Shown here one piece after another: positions 21,838 through 30,927 of a DNA stretch of 32,931 nucleotides; positions within the stretch are counted from its first letter, which is position 1, and each line of letters opens with the position of its first letter. Under the pieces are notes generated by a model that saw only the letters and a program-made list of their open reading frames with translations, searched no databases and was not told the origin of the DNA. The position numbers and the translations under genes are program-made. The DNA lies in NCBI GenBank assembly GCA_016839985.1, contig JAEOTG010000189.1, forward strand, positions 1 through 32,931. Reading direction: 5' to 3'. Source of the stretch: Candidatus Heimdallarchaeota archaeon. GTDB taxonomy: Archaea > Asgardarchaeota > Heimdallarchaeia > Heimdallarchaeales > Heimdallarchaeaceae.

Positions 21838-23979
21838 TTATTTTATTTCACGAATTGCAGGCCCCTTATACACAGCTTTATCAAACGCTAACCTTCGCAT
21901 TGGAGATTGTGTAGTTACCTCTTCATAGTAGTGTGCTCCTAATCCCGCTATTCTTCCAAAAACAAATACTGCTTTAGCTAATTTTGGATTTATATTCATA
22001 TCAGCAATAATTGCCCCAATTACTCCATCAACATTGATAGGAAGATTCATACCTCTTACCCTAAAGAAAACATCACTCACTAATTTTGAAACAGTAACAC
22101 ATTCTTTTGCATAACCTGCTTTTTCAGCGAGATTCCAAAGAACATCCCTTCTTGGATCTCGAGTGTGGATGCGGTGACCTAGTCCTTCTATACGTTTACC
22201 TGTTTTTATAATATCTCGCATTATTCTAAAAGTTGCTTCTTCTAAATCAATACTACTTTCATTTGCTTTATCCACAACAGATAAGAAAAATTCTGCTGCT
22301 TTCTGTCCAGCACCACCGTGAACATCTGTTATTGCTTGAATTCCTGCAGATAATGCTACCTCGAAGGATACACGAGTAGAAGCAAGAATTAAAGTTGCTT
22401 GAGCAGATGGTGGCGTAACACCATGATCCACACAAGCTGTAATTATAGCTTCAAGTAATCTAGTTTTTTGTTTTTCTTGTTTTTCTTCACCAACTAAACC
22501 TAGATAGATCATATCTGCAAAGGAAATGTTATCTATAGAAACTTGATTCAAGACATCTAGATTATTAAAAATAGTTGCTAGATATCTTAAAGCCCTTCCT
22601 AAGCTAAAAGCGATAATAGCTGATTCTTCAGTAGTTCTATTCATAAATTCTGATATACTCGAATCTAGAAGTAAACAAGTACCGATTATTTTAGATACAT
22701 CAGTGTTTGGTGATATCTCTAAACTTTCTGAAAATTCCTCTTTCGCAGCTTCTTTTGCGATTTTTTCAAGATCCTTTATTTTTTCTAAATTTGGAAACTC
22801 ACCAGTAACTAAAAGATGAGCAGTTTCTAATAATCCTTTATTGGCAATAACTTCCTGAAGAGGATATCCTCTTATCAATAAGTTATTTGGCATCACATTA
22901 GTTACAAGTGTACCCCAAGTAGGTTCTGGTGGCTTAGCATTCCATTTTTCTTTCATTTTCTTATAATAATCCTCAATTTCAAAATATAATTTGTTTAATT
23001 TTGATTTCACTACATCGATTAAGTCTCTTTGGTGATTTACAACTATTACTCCTGCTTTCTCCAGAATCTCTTTTTTTGAATTATATGTACCATATGTTTG
23101 ACCTGGTGCAATTACAGCCCCTGCGTGTCCCATCGTTTTCCCTTCTGGAGCATTTGCTCCCGAAATCATTGCAACCAATGGTTTAGGATATTTTTCAGGA
23201 TGAGAAATCATATCTTGCGCAAGTATTTCTTCTTGCATCCCTCCTATCTCTCCAGCGATAACAACTAAGTCGGTATGTTCAAAGTTCATCACCAATGTGA
23301 CTAAATCAATGAACCTAGACCCAATAGCACCATCTCCTCCAACTCCTAATACTCCATTTTGGGAGATACCTTCACTTGCTAAAGCATCAGACAAGTGATA
23401 AAGAATTGCACCACTTCTTGATAATATGGTGACACCTTTAGGACCTATAATTTCATCAACTTGTTGAGCTTGAAAAATATCAGGAAGCATTCCCACTTTA
23501 ATGCTTTCAGGTGGAAAAATTATTCCTGGAGTATTCCCTCCAAACAAAATTGTTTTGTGTTTTCTAGCTTCCACCAAAATATCTCTAACATCTCTTAAGG
23601 GAATAAATTCTGATATAAGAACAACTATTGGTATTCCAGCTTTGATTACTTCAATAGTTGAATCTTTTGCTGTAGAGTAGTGTTTCCAAATACTAGCTAC
23701 TGCAATATTTGGATGGTTTTCGACTGCTTCAGCTGCGGTTTCATATATAGGAATAGTTTCATGTACCCTTGTTCCTCCTCTTCCTGGGGCTATACCACAT
23801 GTAACATTTGTCCCATATTCCATCATGAGTTGTGCATGTCTTGTTCCTTGTCTTCCAAGACCAACAATCATCGTTTCGATTGTTTTGGATTTCGATATTT
23901 TTTCCGCTAGATCCGGTCGAACTTGTTTAATTAGATAATATAACAATCCTTGGTCAGCTGATAATTTTTCGGTACTCAT
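21838..23979 (-). CDS. aclA: ATP-citrate lyase, subunit A (CoA-ligase alpha domain fused to citryl-CoA lyase domain)
   Basis: Cleaves citrate with ATP and CoA to acetyl-CoA and oxaloacetate, together with the ATP-grasp subunit. Residues of about 30-335 are a succinyl-CoA-synthetase-alpha-like domain with 'GRGGTRVHETIPIY' (66-79) and the phosphohistidine loop 'GHAGAVI' (284-290, His285). Residues of about 352-713 are a citrate-synthase-fold domain: 'DHGVTPPSAQATLI' (518-531, His519), 'HGGAGQKAAEF', 'GLGHRIHTRDPRR' (599-611, His602) and an Asp near 651. The 713-aa length exceeds the about 610 of bacterial AclA, because the citrate-synthase part is nearly full-length. Its ATG directly follows the stop codon of aclB, implying coupled translation. 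Confidence 0.9.
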   Translation of the reverse strand: MSTEKLSADQGLLYYLIKQVRPDLAEKISKSKTIETMIVGLGRQGTRHAQLMMEYGTNVTCGIAPGRGGTRVHETIPIYETAAEAVENHPNIAVASIWKHYSTAKDSTIEVIKAGIPIVVLISEFIPLRDVRDILVEARKHKTILFGGNTPGIIFPPESIKVGMLPDIFQAQQVDEIIGPKGVTILSRSGAILYHLSDALASEGISQNGVLGVGGDGAIGSRFIDLVTLVMNFEHTDLVVIAGEIGGMQEEILAQDMISHPEKYPKPLVAMISGANAPEGKTMGHAGAVIAPGQTYGTYNSKKEILEKAGVIVVNHQRDLIDVVKSKLNKLYFEIEDYYKKMKEKWNAKPPEPTWGTLVTNVMPNNLLIRGYPLQEVIANKGLLETAHLLVTGEFPNLEKIKDLEKIAKEAAKEEFSESLEISPNTDVSKIIGTCLLLDSSISEFMNRTTEESAIIAFSLGRALRYLATIFNNLDVLNQVSIDNISFADMIYLGLVGEEKQEKQKTRLLEAIITACVDHGVTPPSAQATLILASTRVSFEVALSAGIQAITDVHGGAGQKAAEFFLSVVDKANESSIDLEEATFRIMRDIIKTGKRIEGLGHRIHTRDPRRDVLWNLAEKAGYAKECVTVSKLVSDVFFRVRGMNLPINVDGVIGAIIADMNINPKLAKAVFVFGRIAGLGAHYYEEVTTQSPMRRLAFDKAVYKGPAIREIK

Positions 23980-25293
23980 CTAGTTCACTTCCTTTTCCTC
24001 TAATTGTTTTTTAACCTTGAATCCATACTCAATGCCATCTCTAATTACATCTGCCATTATTTTCTGGTTGCCAATAACTATGTGTAAATCCTTCAAAGGT
24101 TCTGGAGTTTCCCTCTTAGCTTTTTCAAGGTATGCTCGAGCTGCTGCTAAATCTGTTCCGACCATTCTACCAAAAACAGGAATCATCCTCTTTTTAGACA
24201 TAAACCTGTCTCTTAATGACATTATCAATCCTCTTATGAAGATATCACAGCTGGAAATCCCACCAAATCTACTAGTTATTATAATGTCAGTAGCAGGATG
24301 ATCCATTAACAAATGAAACATATCTGCTACTTTAATAAGTGAAGGACCCCCCCCACTATCCATGAAATTTATTGGTATAACTTTACCTTCATAATAACGT
24401 TTCCCTATATTGACAACTTCATCAATTGAGAAAATACCATACCCAGCTCCACCTGGTACTAATCCTACATACAATTTGTCTTTGTCTTTTACAAATTCTT
24501 CAGGATGCTCTATCAAATCAAGGTAGGGAAATCCTATTCTATATGCTTGTTCCTCATATATTGTTTGTTCTGATATATCATGTCTTTTACTACGGGGATC
24601 AATGTTAATTGATTTCAACAAAGGTGCTTGTCTGTAAAGACTGTTATCATCAAGAACAATTTTTGCATCAGCGGCAATAACAAAATTGTCTTTTGTTACA
24701 ATTAAAGGATTTATTTCACAAATTTTTGCTTCAACATGTTGAAAAGTATTATACAGAGATTTAACTGCTTTGTATAGTTTTTCTTTAATAGTTATGAAAT
24801 CTGCATTTTTCTCAACCAAAAATTCAGCAGCTTCTTCAGCAATATCCTCTGGTAAATCCTTAGCATTATCTTTTATTGTTTTTTTCCAAATTTCTTCTGG
24901 ATGAGTTCTAGCAACCTCTTCAATATCAATACCTCCACTTGCTGAAGTTACTATTACAATGTCAAAAGTCGCGGGATCTGTGGTAACAGACATATAAATT
25001 TCATTCGCAACATCTACAGCTTCTTCAAGCAATATTTTTTTGACAGGATAACCATGGATTCTCATTGCAAACATTTTTTCTACAATTTTTCTGGTTTCTT
25101 CAATGTTAGAACACAACTTGATTCCACCTGCTTTTCCTCTTCCTCCTATCAAAACCATAGCTTTTACCATTACTGGAAATTTTAAAGATAAATTGTCTAA
25201 TTCTTCTATTTGTTCTATTGTTGCAATTTGCTTTGGTATAACAAGACCATGTTTTTCAAAAATCTGTTTTGCTTCGTATTCATATAATTTCAT
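23980..25293 (-). CDS. aclB: ATP-citrate lyase, subunit B (ATP-grasp, succinyl-CoA-synthetase beta-like)
   Basis: 437 aa. It starts 'MKLYEYEAKQIFEKHGL', as SucC-type ATP-grasp subunits do, with 'GGRGKAGGIK' (49-58) in the nucleotide site, 'EINPLIVT', and the Gly-rich phosphate loop 'FMDSGGGPSL' in the C-terminal CoA-ligase domain. It supplies the ATP-dependent citryl-phosphate step for the partner AclA. A GAGGTAA ribosome-binding site precedes the ATG, 12 nt after the aconitase gene. The pairing with the fused citryl-CoA lyase subunit, not a plain SucD, separates it from succinyl-CoA synthetase. The Gly-rich loop is encoded by a run of eight G's on the coding strand (24347-24354). Confidence 0.9.
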   Translation of the reverse strand: MKLYEYEAKQIFEKHGLVIPKQIATIEQIEELDNLSLKFPVMVKAMVLIGGRGKAGGIKLCSNIEETRKIVEKMFAMRIHGYPVKKILLEEAVDVANEIYMSVTTDPATFDIVIVTSASGGIDIEEVARTHPEEIWKKTIKDNAKDLPEDIAEEAAEFLVEKNADFITIKEKLYKAVKSLYNTFQHVEAKICEINPLIVTKDNFVIAADAKIVLDDNSLYRQAPLLKSINIDPRSKRHDISEQTIYEEQAYRIGFPYLDLIEHPEEFVKDKDKLYVGLVPGGAGYGIFSIDEVVNIGKRYYEGKVIPINFMDSGGGPSLIKVADMFHLLMDHPATDIIITSRFGGISSCDIFIRGLIMSLRDRFMSKKRMIPVFGRMVGTDLAAARAYLEKAKRETPEPLKDLHIVIGNQKIMADVIRDGIEYGFKVKKQLEEKEVN

Positions 25294-25305
25294 ATATTAT
25301 TACCT

Positions 25306-27159
25306 CTATTCTGAAAATTGTATTTGGTAGTATTTTATCAAACCTCCAGCATTGAAAATTTTTAGTAGTTCAGCTGGTAATTTACCCGTATTGTAAACTT
25401 TATCTCCATTAGTTATTTGACCTTTTTCTAAATCTATGGAGATTGAAAAATCTTTGTTGAAGTTATCCACAAATTCTGGGTGAACAATGATTGGTAATCC
25501 TTGATTTATCGCAGATCTGTAGAAAATACGTGCTACTGATTTGACAATCACAGCTTTCACACCTGCAGAAGCTAGTCCTACAGCAGGATGTTCTCTTGAT
25601 GAACCACATCCAAAATTACTCCCAGCAACTATAATATCATCATGTGTTACACGAGATGAAAATGTTTCATCTAAGCCTTTGAATAAATGAGGTACTATTT
25701 TTTCACCATCAGCTGATTTAATATCATATGTCAGATTACCAGCAAACATTTGATCTGTGTTCAAATCATCTCTTTCACTATAATCCCAGACACCCTTAAA
25801 GTAACGATTATCATCGGTTGATATTTGAAGAGTTTTTGTTTCTTTAACTCTTGATTGAAGTAACAATTTCGTTTCTTTTTTTTCAATTTTTGTGGGGAGA
25901 TAATCTCTTGGATCAACAATCTTTCCTTCAATTGCTGATGCAACAACTGTTGCTGGAGATGCTAAGTATATTGAGCTTCTTTTATTCCCCATTCTACCAA
26001 GAAAGTTCCTATTGGCAGTTGATATGATATTCCAATTATCAGCTGGTAAACCTTGTCCTTTACCAAGGCACGGACCACAGCTACAAGATAGAATTATTGC
26101 ACCCGCTTCAACAAGTGTTTGAATAACTCCCTGTTTCATCGCATTAAGATAAATTTCTTGAGATGCTGGTGCAACAAGAAACTGAACACCTGCCTTTACT
26201 TTTCTATCTTTAATAATTGATGCTGCAATGACTAGATCATCTAGACGAGCATTGGTACATGTTCCAAGGAATGCTTGTTCTATAAATGTTTCATCAATGT
26301 TTTTTATTAAATGAACATTATCAACTTGGTGTGGAACTGCAACTAAAGGTTCCATCTCATTAAGATTAACACTTAATTCTTGACTAAAGGTGGCATGGTT
26401 ATCTGACCACATTTGATTGTTTTGTAGAGCTGTTTCTTCTAAACCGTGTTTTTCTTTTAACCAATCAAATAACATTCTATCAGGAGGAAAAACCGCTGTT
26501 TTAGCCCCCATTTCTGAAGCTAAATTTGCTAAAGTCATACGCTCTGAAATGCTAAGAGTCTTCACTCCATCCCCATGAAACTCAATTGTTTTGTATGTAG
26601 CTCCAGCTGAGCCAATTGCATTCATGAGGTATAAAGCAATATCTTTTGCATAAACTCCTGGTGGAAGTCTTCCGTTTAGAATTATCTTAATGGTTTCAGG
26701 TACTCTAAACCATGTTTTTCCAGTTAACCATAATCCAGCAGTCTCAGTCCTATCAATACCAGCTGCAAAAGCTGCAAAAGCTCCACTTGTACAAGTGTGT
26801 GAATCTGACCCTACAATAAGCATGTTTGGTAGCGCATGGTTTGCCATTAATTGATGACATATTCCTTTTCCTTCATCGTAAAATTTAGCAATTTCTTGAT
26901 CCTTAACTAGTTCTCGAATAATTTTATGATCATTAGCAATTGTAACACTGGCTGGTGGTGAATCATGATCTAAAACTATAACTAAACGGTCAGGATATTT
27001 AATTTTTGTACCACCCATTTTTTGAAATGTTTTATAGATTGAAGCAGAATTATCATGGGATAAAATTAGGTCTGGTTCCGCAAAAACAATATCCCCTGCA
27101 CTTACTTCTTGATCAGATTTTTTTGAGAATAATTTTTCTGAATAAGTCTTACCACTCAT
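25306..27159 (-). CDS. Aconitase-family hydratase, large and swivel domains fused (probable aconitate hydratase)
   Basis: 617 aa. The catalytic part has Asp64-His65 ('VLDHDSPP'), His102 ('GICHQ'), 'GSDSHTCTSGAF' (117-128) with Asp119-Ser120-His121, and [4Fe-4S] ligands Cys301 ('GTCTN'), Cys361 and Cys364 ('CGPC'). After a linker (about 430-470) comes the swivel domain, with 'GSNFGCGSSREHPAVGL'. All usual active-site residues are present. A single-chain enzyme of this size next to ATP-citrate lyase most likely interconverts citrate and isocitrate; homoaconitase or isopropylmalate dehydratase are less likely but not excluded. It lies 18 nt after the LeuD-like gene and has a GAGGAA ribosome-binding site. 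Confidence 0.88.
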   Translation of the reverse strand: MSGKTYSEKLFSKKSDQEVSAGDIVFAEPDLILSHDNSASIYKTFQKMGGTKIKYPDRLVIVLDHDSPPASVTIANDHKIIRELVKDQEIAKFYDEGKGICHQLMANHALPNMLIVGSDSHTCTSGAFAAFAAGIDRTETAGLWLTGKTWFRVPETIKIILNGRLPPGVYAKDIALYLMNAIGSAGATYKTIEFHGDGVKTLSISERMTLANLASEMGAKTAVFPPDRMLFDWLKEKHGLEETALQNNQMWSDNHATFSQELSVNLNEMEPLVAVPHQVDNVHLIKNIDETFIEQAFLGTCTNARLDDLVIAASIIKDRKVKAGVQFLVAPASQEIYLNAMKQGVIQTLVEAGAIILSCSCGPCLGKGQGLPADNWNIISTANRNFLGRMGNKRSSIYLASPATVVASAIEGKIVDPRDYLPTKIEKKETKLLLQSRVKETKTLQISTDDNRYFKGVWDYSERDDLNTDQMFAGNLTYDIKSADGEKIVPHLFKGLDETFSSRVTHDDIIVAGSNFGCGSSREHPAVGLASAGVKAVIVKSVARIFYRSAINQGLPIIVHPEFVDNFNKDFSISIDLEKGQITNGDKVYNTGKLPAELLKIFNAGGLIKYYQIQFSE

Positions 27160-27177
27160 TTCCTCGTCCTCACATTT

Positions 27178-27684
27178 TTACATTTCTTCTCCAAGTTTTA
27201 ATAAACCACCAGCTTCCATAATATCTAATACTGGTTTTGGTATAGATTTACATTTCATCTTCTTCCCTTTGTTCAAATTAGCAATAATAGCTTCTTCTAT
27301 ATTGATTTCCAAAGTATCAAGATTATCAATTTGTAATTGTGAGATACCTGGAGCTTCTATAAGTAACAAACCAGAATTCACAGCATTACTGTAATATATA
27401 GGACCAAAAGACTCTCCGACTATTGCCTTAACTTTGTGAGCTAGAAAACCAGTTACTGCTTGTTGTCTTGTCGATCCTTTTCCGAAATTCTTTCCTACAA
27501 TAATAATCTCTCCTTCATGATTTTCCTTTCCAAAATTCTCAAAACCTTCAAGATTTCCAAAGATATGTGGTTTAATTTCTTGAGGATTATGTATCGTTAA
27601 AAGAGATTGATGAAAGATTTGATCAGTATCAATGTCATCGATAATGACTAATTTTGCATTTCCACATATTTTTTTTATACTCAT
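27178..27684 (-). CDS. LeuD/swivel-domain small subunit of a hydro-lyase
   Basis: 168 aa swivel domain of the aconitase superfamily, partner of the LeuC-like subunit encoded directly upstream. It has 'VIIDDIDTDQIFHQ' (about 13-26), 'GKNFGKGSTRQQAVTGFLA' in place of the more common G-x-N-F-G-x-G-S-S-R-E-H/Q, and 'ESFGPIYYSNAVNSGLLL'. The Arg of the substrate loop is kept, but the following Glu is Gln. The start codon directly follows the stop codon of the large subunit (TAA-ATG), so the two are translationally coupled. Isopropylmalate dehydratase, homoaconitase and methylcitrate-type dehydratases share this fold; the exact substrate is open. Confidence 0.85.
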   Translation of the reverse strand: MSIKKICGNAKLVIIDDIDTDQIFHQSLLTIHNPQEIKPHIFGNLEGFENFGKENHEGEIIIVGKNFGKGSTRQQAVTGFLAHKVKAIVGESFGPIYYSNAVNSGLLLIEAPGISQLQIDNLDTLEINIEEAIIANLNKGKKMKCKSIPKPVLDIMEAGGLLKLGEEM

Positions 27685-28965
27685 TTAATCATCTCTTATA
27701 TTTGGTTTTGCAATTTTTCCTTGAATTGCAGTTGCTGCAGCTACTACAGGACTTGCTAAATAGACATCTGCTGGTCCAATTTTTCCTTGAGTATTGCGAT
27801 TACCTGTTGTTAAAGTAACTGCTGTTTTCCCTCCTGTTAAGCCATATTGACCCTTTGCACAAGTTGAACAACCAGCTCCGAAAATATTTCCTCCTGCTTC
27901 TAGAATTGTTGTCATAGCACTTTGATTATGTATTGAAATAAAATCCTCACGAGTTGCAGGAACAACTCCTAATCTTACTTCAGGGTTAACTTTTTCGTTT
28001 TTCAAAATTTTAGCAGCATCTTGAATATCAATTGCACTACCATTTGTACAAGATCCTATAATAATTGAATTTATTGGAGTTCCTAACACTTCTTCTATAG
28101 GTTTAACATTGTGAGGATGTGGTGGGCAAGCAATTTGTAAATCTAAATCTTGTATATCTATAATTATCTCAGAGAAGTATTTGGCATCTTTATCAGCTTT
28201 AATTAATTCTGTGTTGACATTGAATTGCTTGTAATAATCTGCTACTAGCTCATCTGGGGGAACAAACCCAATCATACCAGAGGCTTCTGTAATCAGAGAA
28301 CATAATGTAACACGATCTTCAATACTTAATTCTGCGATATAATCTCCATAGAATTCAACAGCTTGACCTGTGATACCATGTTCATGGAGTTTCTTAAGAA
28401 CAAATAAAGCCAAATCTTTAGATGTTGTGGGCCATTCATATGATCCTTTCAAGATGACTTTAACAGTTTCAGGGATTTTGATCCAAGATTTTCCTGTTTT
28501 CATTGCAAAAGCAAGCATTACATCACCAGCTCCTTGACCTAAAATGCCTAATGCTCCCAAAATATTATAATGACTATCAGCTCCAAAAACTATATCCCCA
28601 GGTTTTGTGAAACCTCTACGAAACAATAAATGAGATCCAATACCTGAACCCAAATCAGTAACTTGAATATTGTGTTCCTTGGCAAATACACGAATTTTTT
28701 CTTGGTCTATAGCATGTTTTGGATCGTTTCCATATGGGTAACAATCCGGTGTAAAAATGATCTTTTCATTATCAAATGTTTTTGAATTAGGATAATTTTT
28801 TTGGAATAAATCCACAACTTGAGGTCCTGCATAATCTCTAGCTGTAACTAAATCTAGAGTAATCCATACAATGTTGCCAGGAAAAATCTCTTCATCTGAT
28901 GCATTAGTATGTGATTTAATTATTTTTTCAATTATAGTCAAACCTGTCATTTCGCCCAATTTCAT
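27685..28965 (-). CDS. LeuC-like large subunit of a hydro-lyase with altered active site
   Basis: 426 aa as drawn; the family core begins at the internal ATG 28950 (residue 6, 'MTGLTIIEK'), which has a GGGCGAA ahead and may be the true start. The cluster cysteines are Cys306 ('GSCTNGS'), Cys366 and Cys369 ('GCSTCAKGQYG'). 'GADSH' (128-132) is kept. Two landmark sites differ: 'FTPDCYPYGND' (71-81), where relatives have F/L-D-H-x-x-P, so the usual active-site His appears to be Cys75; and 'GIGSHLLFRR' (108-117), where relatives have GICHQ. It may hydrate or dehydrate a substrate other than isopropylmalate or citrate. It is encoded 106-121 nt after the IDH gene and is coupled to the LeuD-like gene. 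Confidence 0.85.
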   Translation of the reverse strand: MKLGEMTGLTIIEKIIKSHTNASDEEIFPGNIVWITLDLVTARDYAGPQVVDLFQKNYPNSKTFDNEKIIFTPDCYPYGNDPKHAIDQEKIRVFAKEHNIQVTDLGSGIGSHLLFRRGFTKPGDIVFGADSHYNILGALGILGQGAGDVMLAFAMKTGKSWIKIPETVKVILKGSYEWPTTSKDLALFVLKKLHEHGITGQAVEFYGDYIAELSIEDRVTLCSLITEASGMIGFVPPDELVADYYKQFNVNTELIKADKDAKYFSEIIIDIQDLDLQIACPPHPHNVKPIEEVLGTPINSIIIGSCTNGSAIDIQDAAKILKNEKVNPEVRLGVVPATREDFISIHNQSAMTTILEAGGNIFGAGCSTCAKGQYGLTGGKTAVTLTTGNRNTQGKIGPADVYLASPVVAAATAIQGKIAKPNIRDD

Positions 28966-29071
28966 CGATTAATAAGAGGGTAATAAGGATAACTCTATGT
29001 GTGTAATTATATACAAAAAAAAATAGGATTTGCAATGTTATTGTTTCAAAAAAGAAAATGGGTAAGATGGC

Positions 29072-30205
29072 TTATACTTTCAATTTCTCACAAATAGCAT
29101 CTGCCATTTCAGATGTTGTTGAAGATCCATCCATATCATAAGTTCTGACTTTTCCTTCTAAAATAACAGTAGCAACAGCTTTGTCAATTTTCATTGCCAT
29201 TTCTTTCTCTCCAAGCCAATCAAGCATCATTTTTGCTGCTAATATTTGTGCGATAGGATTAACCTTATTCATACCCACATATTTTGGGGCAGAACCATGT
29301 GTTGGTTCAAATACTGCAAAATTATCTCCAATATTACCAGAACATGCAAAACCTAATCCACCTATAAGTTGAGCACACAAATCTGAAACTATATCTCCAA
29401 ACATGTTTGAAGCAACAAGAACTCCATAATTTTGTGGATTCTTAACTAACCACATAGCCATTGCATCAATATTTGTTTCCCAAAGTTCCAAATTATCATA
29501 TTCTTGCACAAGTTTACGCGCCTCTCTTATCATCAGTCCACTTGTTTCTCTGATTACATTTGGCTTTTCTACAACAGTAACTGTTGGATATCCAAATTCT
29601 CTTGCATAGTTCATACTTGCTTTAAGAATACGCTTAACTCCTTTTCTAGTAAAAATCCTAGTTGATATCGCAACATCGTTAAGGTTTGCACCTTCAAATC
29701 TTTTAGCTTTGGGATGGTTCTCAATTATTGTTTTCATCACTTCATCAGGAACTGGGTGCCATTCAATTCCTACATAAAGACCTTCTGTATTCTCACGAAA
29801 AACTACTAAATCTAAGTCATCCCTATAATTTAATGGATTTCCTGGATAAGCTTTACATGGACGTAAATTAACATATAAATCGAATAATTGTCTTAATCTT
29901 ACTATTGGACTAAAGTAGATTAAACCTTTACCTTGCAATTCGGGAATTAATTCTTTTTCTGCTTCTTCCTTTGGTTTGGATGTAATAGCAGAGAACAAAC
30001 AACAATCAGATTGTTTTAACAGTTCTATTGTTCGTTCTGGTAATGCATCTCCTTCTTTACACCAGAATTCCCAACCGATATCACCCCAATTATATTCAGC
30101 TAATTCACTAAAACCAACTGTATCAAGAACTTTCATAGCTGCATCAGTAACATCTTTACCAATTCCGTCACCTGGTAAAACTGCGATTGTATATTTCTTA
30201 CTCAT
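29072..30205 (-). CDS. Isocitrate dehydrogenase family enzyme, probably NADP-dependent
   Basis: A decarboxylating beta-hydroxyacid dehydrogenase interconverting isocitrate and 2-oxoglutarate. Counting 377 aa from the ATG at 30205 (AAAGGTGA ribosome-binding site; the frame opens at 30232 but with no site), it has 'LPGDGIGKDV' (10-19), 'SPIVRLRQLFDLYVNLRP' (99-116), 'RENTEGLY' (137-144), the metal-binding 'NMFGDIVSDL' and 'EPTHGSAPKYVGMNKVNP'. The Lys-Tyr after HGSAP and the 'xxKVNP' follow the pattern of NADP-dependent E. coli IDH. The Ser of the substrate loop is kept, but the usual Asn two residues on is Ile, so homoisocitrate or a related substrate is possible. It precedes the aconitase-family genes, consistent with one pathway. 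Confidence 0.85.
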   Translation of the reverse strand: MSKKYTIAVLPGDGIGKDVTDAAMKVLDTVGFSELAEYNWGDIGWEFWCKEGDALPERTIELLKQSDCCLFSAITSKPKEEAEKELIPELQGKGLIYFSPIVRLRQLFDLYVNLRPCKAYPGNPLNYRDDLDLVVFRENTEGLYVGIEWHPVPDEVMKTIIENHPKAKRFEGANLNDVAISTRIFTRKGVKRILKASMNYAREFGYPTVTVVEKPNVIRETSGLMIREARKLVQEYDNLELWETNIDAMAMWLVKNPQNYGVLVASNMFGDIVSDLCAQLIGGLGFACSGNIGDNFAVFEPTHGSAPKYVGMNKVNPIAQILAAKMMLDWLGEKEMAMKIDKAVATVILEGKVRTYDMDGSSTTSEMADAICEKLKV

Positions 30206-30221
30206 ATTTTCACCTTTTCTC

Positions 30222-30782
30222 TCAATATCCATAAATTTTCCTTACAGGTTCAAAACAAAGAAAATCACATCTGTGAATTATTTCCACTTCTGTTAATCTT
30301 TTTATTTTATCTCCTTCTTTACTATGGAAAATTATTGCTTGTCTGACACTTAATGGTAAATTAAACTCATAAACGATTTCTAAACCTTGAGCTGGATGCC
30401 TAAGAATTTTTCCTGCTTTGTTTTGTACAATCTTACCTGTTGGATCTTTTTCATATTCAACAAACTTACCTACATCATGTAGTAATCCCCCAGCTATAAG
30501 TTCGTCCTTATTTAGATTATCTGCTAGATTAAGAAATTCATATCGCTCATAAGTTGTTATACACATTTGAGTAACAGCTCGAATGTGATCAATGATTGAA
30601 ATTTTAACAGACAAGTCACTGTTAACTAGTTCTGGTATCAATAATGTAAAAGGGATTCGATGAAGTTCTTCTTCAGTCCACCCCCCAAGTGATATTGCTT
30701 TTTCAAGCGATTTAACAACTTTTTCACGTAATTCCTCATTTTTAATTTCTATTATTTCAGGAAAAAGATTTTTTATCTCCAT
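30222..30782 (-). CDS. HD-domain phosphohydrolase
   Basis: 186 aa, essentially one HD domain: His66 in 'IIDHIRAV', the His102-Asp103 doublet in 'GGLLHDVGKFVEY', His in 'LRHPAQGLE' and 'FHSKEGDKIKR'. The metal-binding His and Asp set looks complete. HD enzymes of this size hydrolyse phosphate esters, often of nucleotides; the substrate is unknown. It starts the long minus-strand run that continues with isocitrate dehydrogenase, 16 nt after its stop codon, so it may be part of the same transcript. No membrane segment or second domain is seen. Confidence 0.85.
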   Translation of the reverse strand: MEIKNLFPEIIEIKNEELREKVVKSLEKAISLGGWTEEELHRIPFTLLIPELVNSDLSVKISIIDHIRAVTQMCITTYERYEFLNLADNLNKDELIAGGLLHDVGKFVEYEKDPTGKIVQNKAGKILRHPAQGLEIVYEFNLPLSVRQAIIFHSKEGDKIKRLTEVEIIHRCDFLCFEPVRKIYGY

Positions 30783-30927
30783 TTATTTAACCCACTTCTT
30801 ATTTTTTTGATTTATTGACACTATTTTAGTCTAGTCAGAGGAAAATGACAAAATAAGATAATTAAAACTTTTGCTAGTGGTTTGAATCTTTACTTAAATT
30901 CTAATTTGTAAAATGTCTTAGCAGTGC

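Noticed and set aside
30206..30232. Longer isocitrate dehydrogenase start at 30232
   Set aside because: The nine extra residues precede the family N-terminus, overlap the HD gene, and contain the AAAGGTGA ribosome-binding site for the start at 30205.
30783..30927. Possible RNA gene in the gap between the HD and PIN genes, where GTCA and TGAC flank an A-rich core
   Set aside because: The inverted match is only four bases each side, with no C/D or H/ACA box and no tRNA-like cloverleaf; it is better read as promoter and AT-rich spacer.
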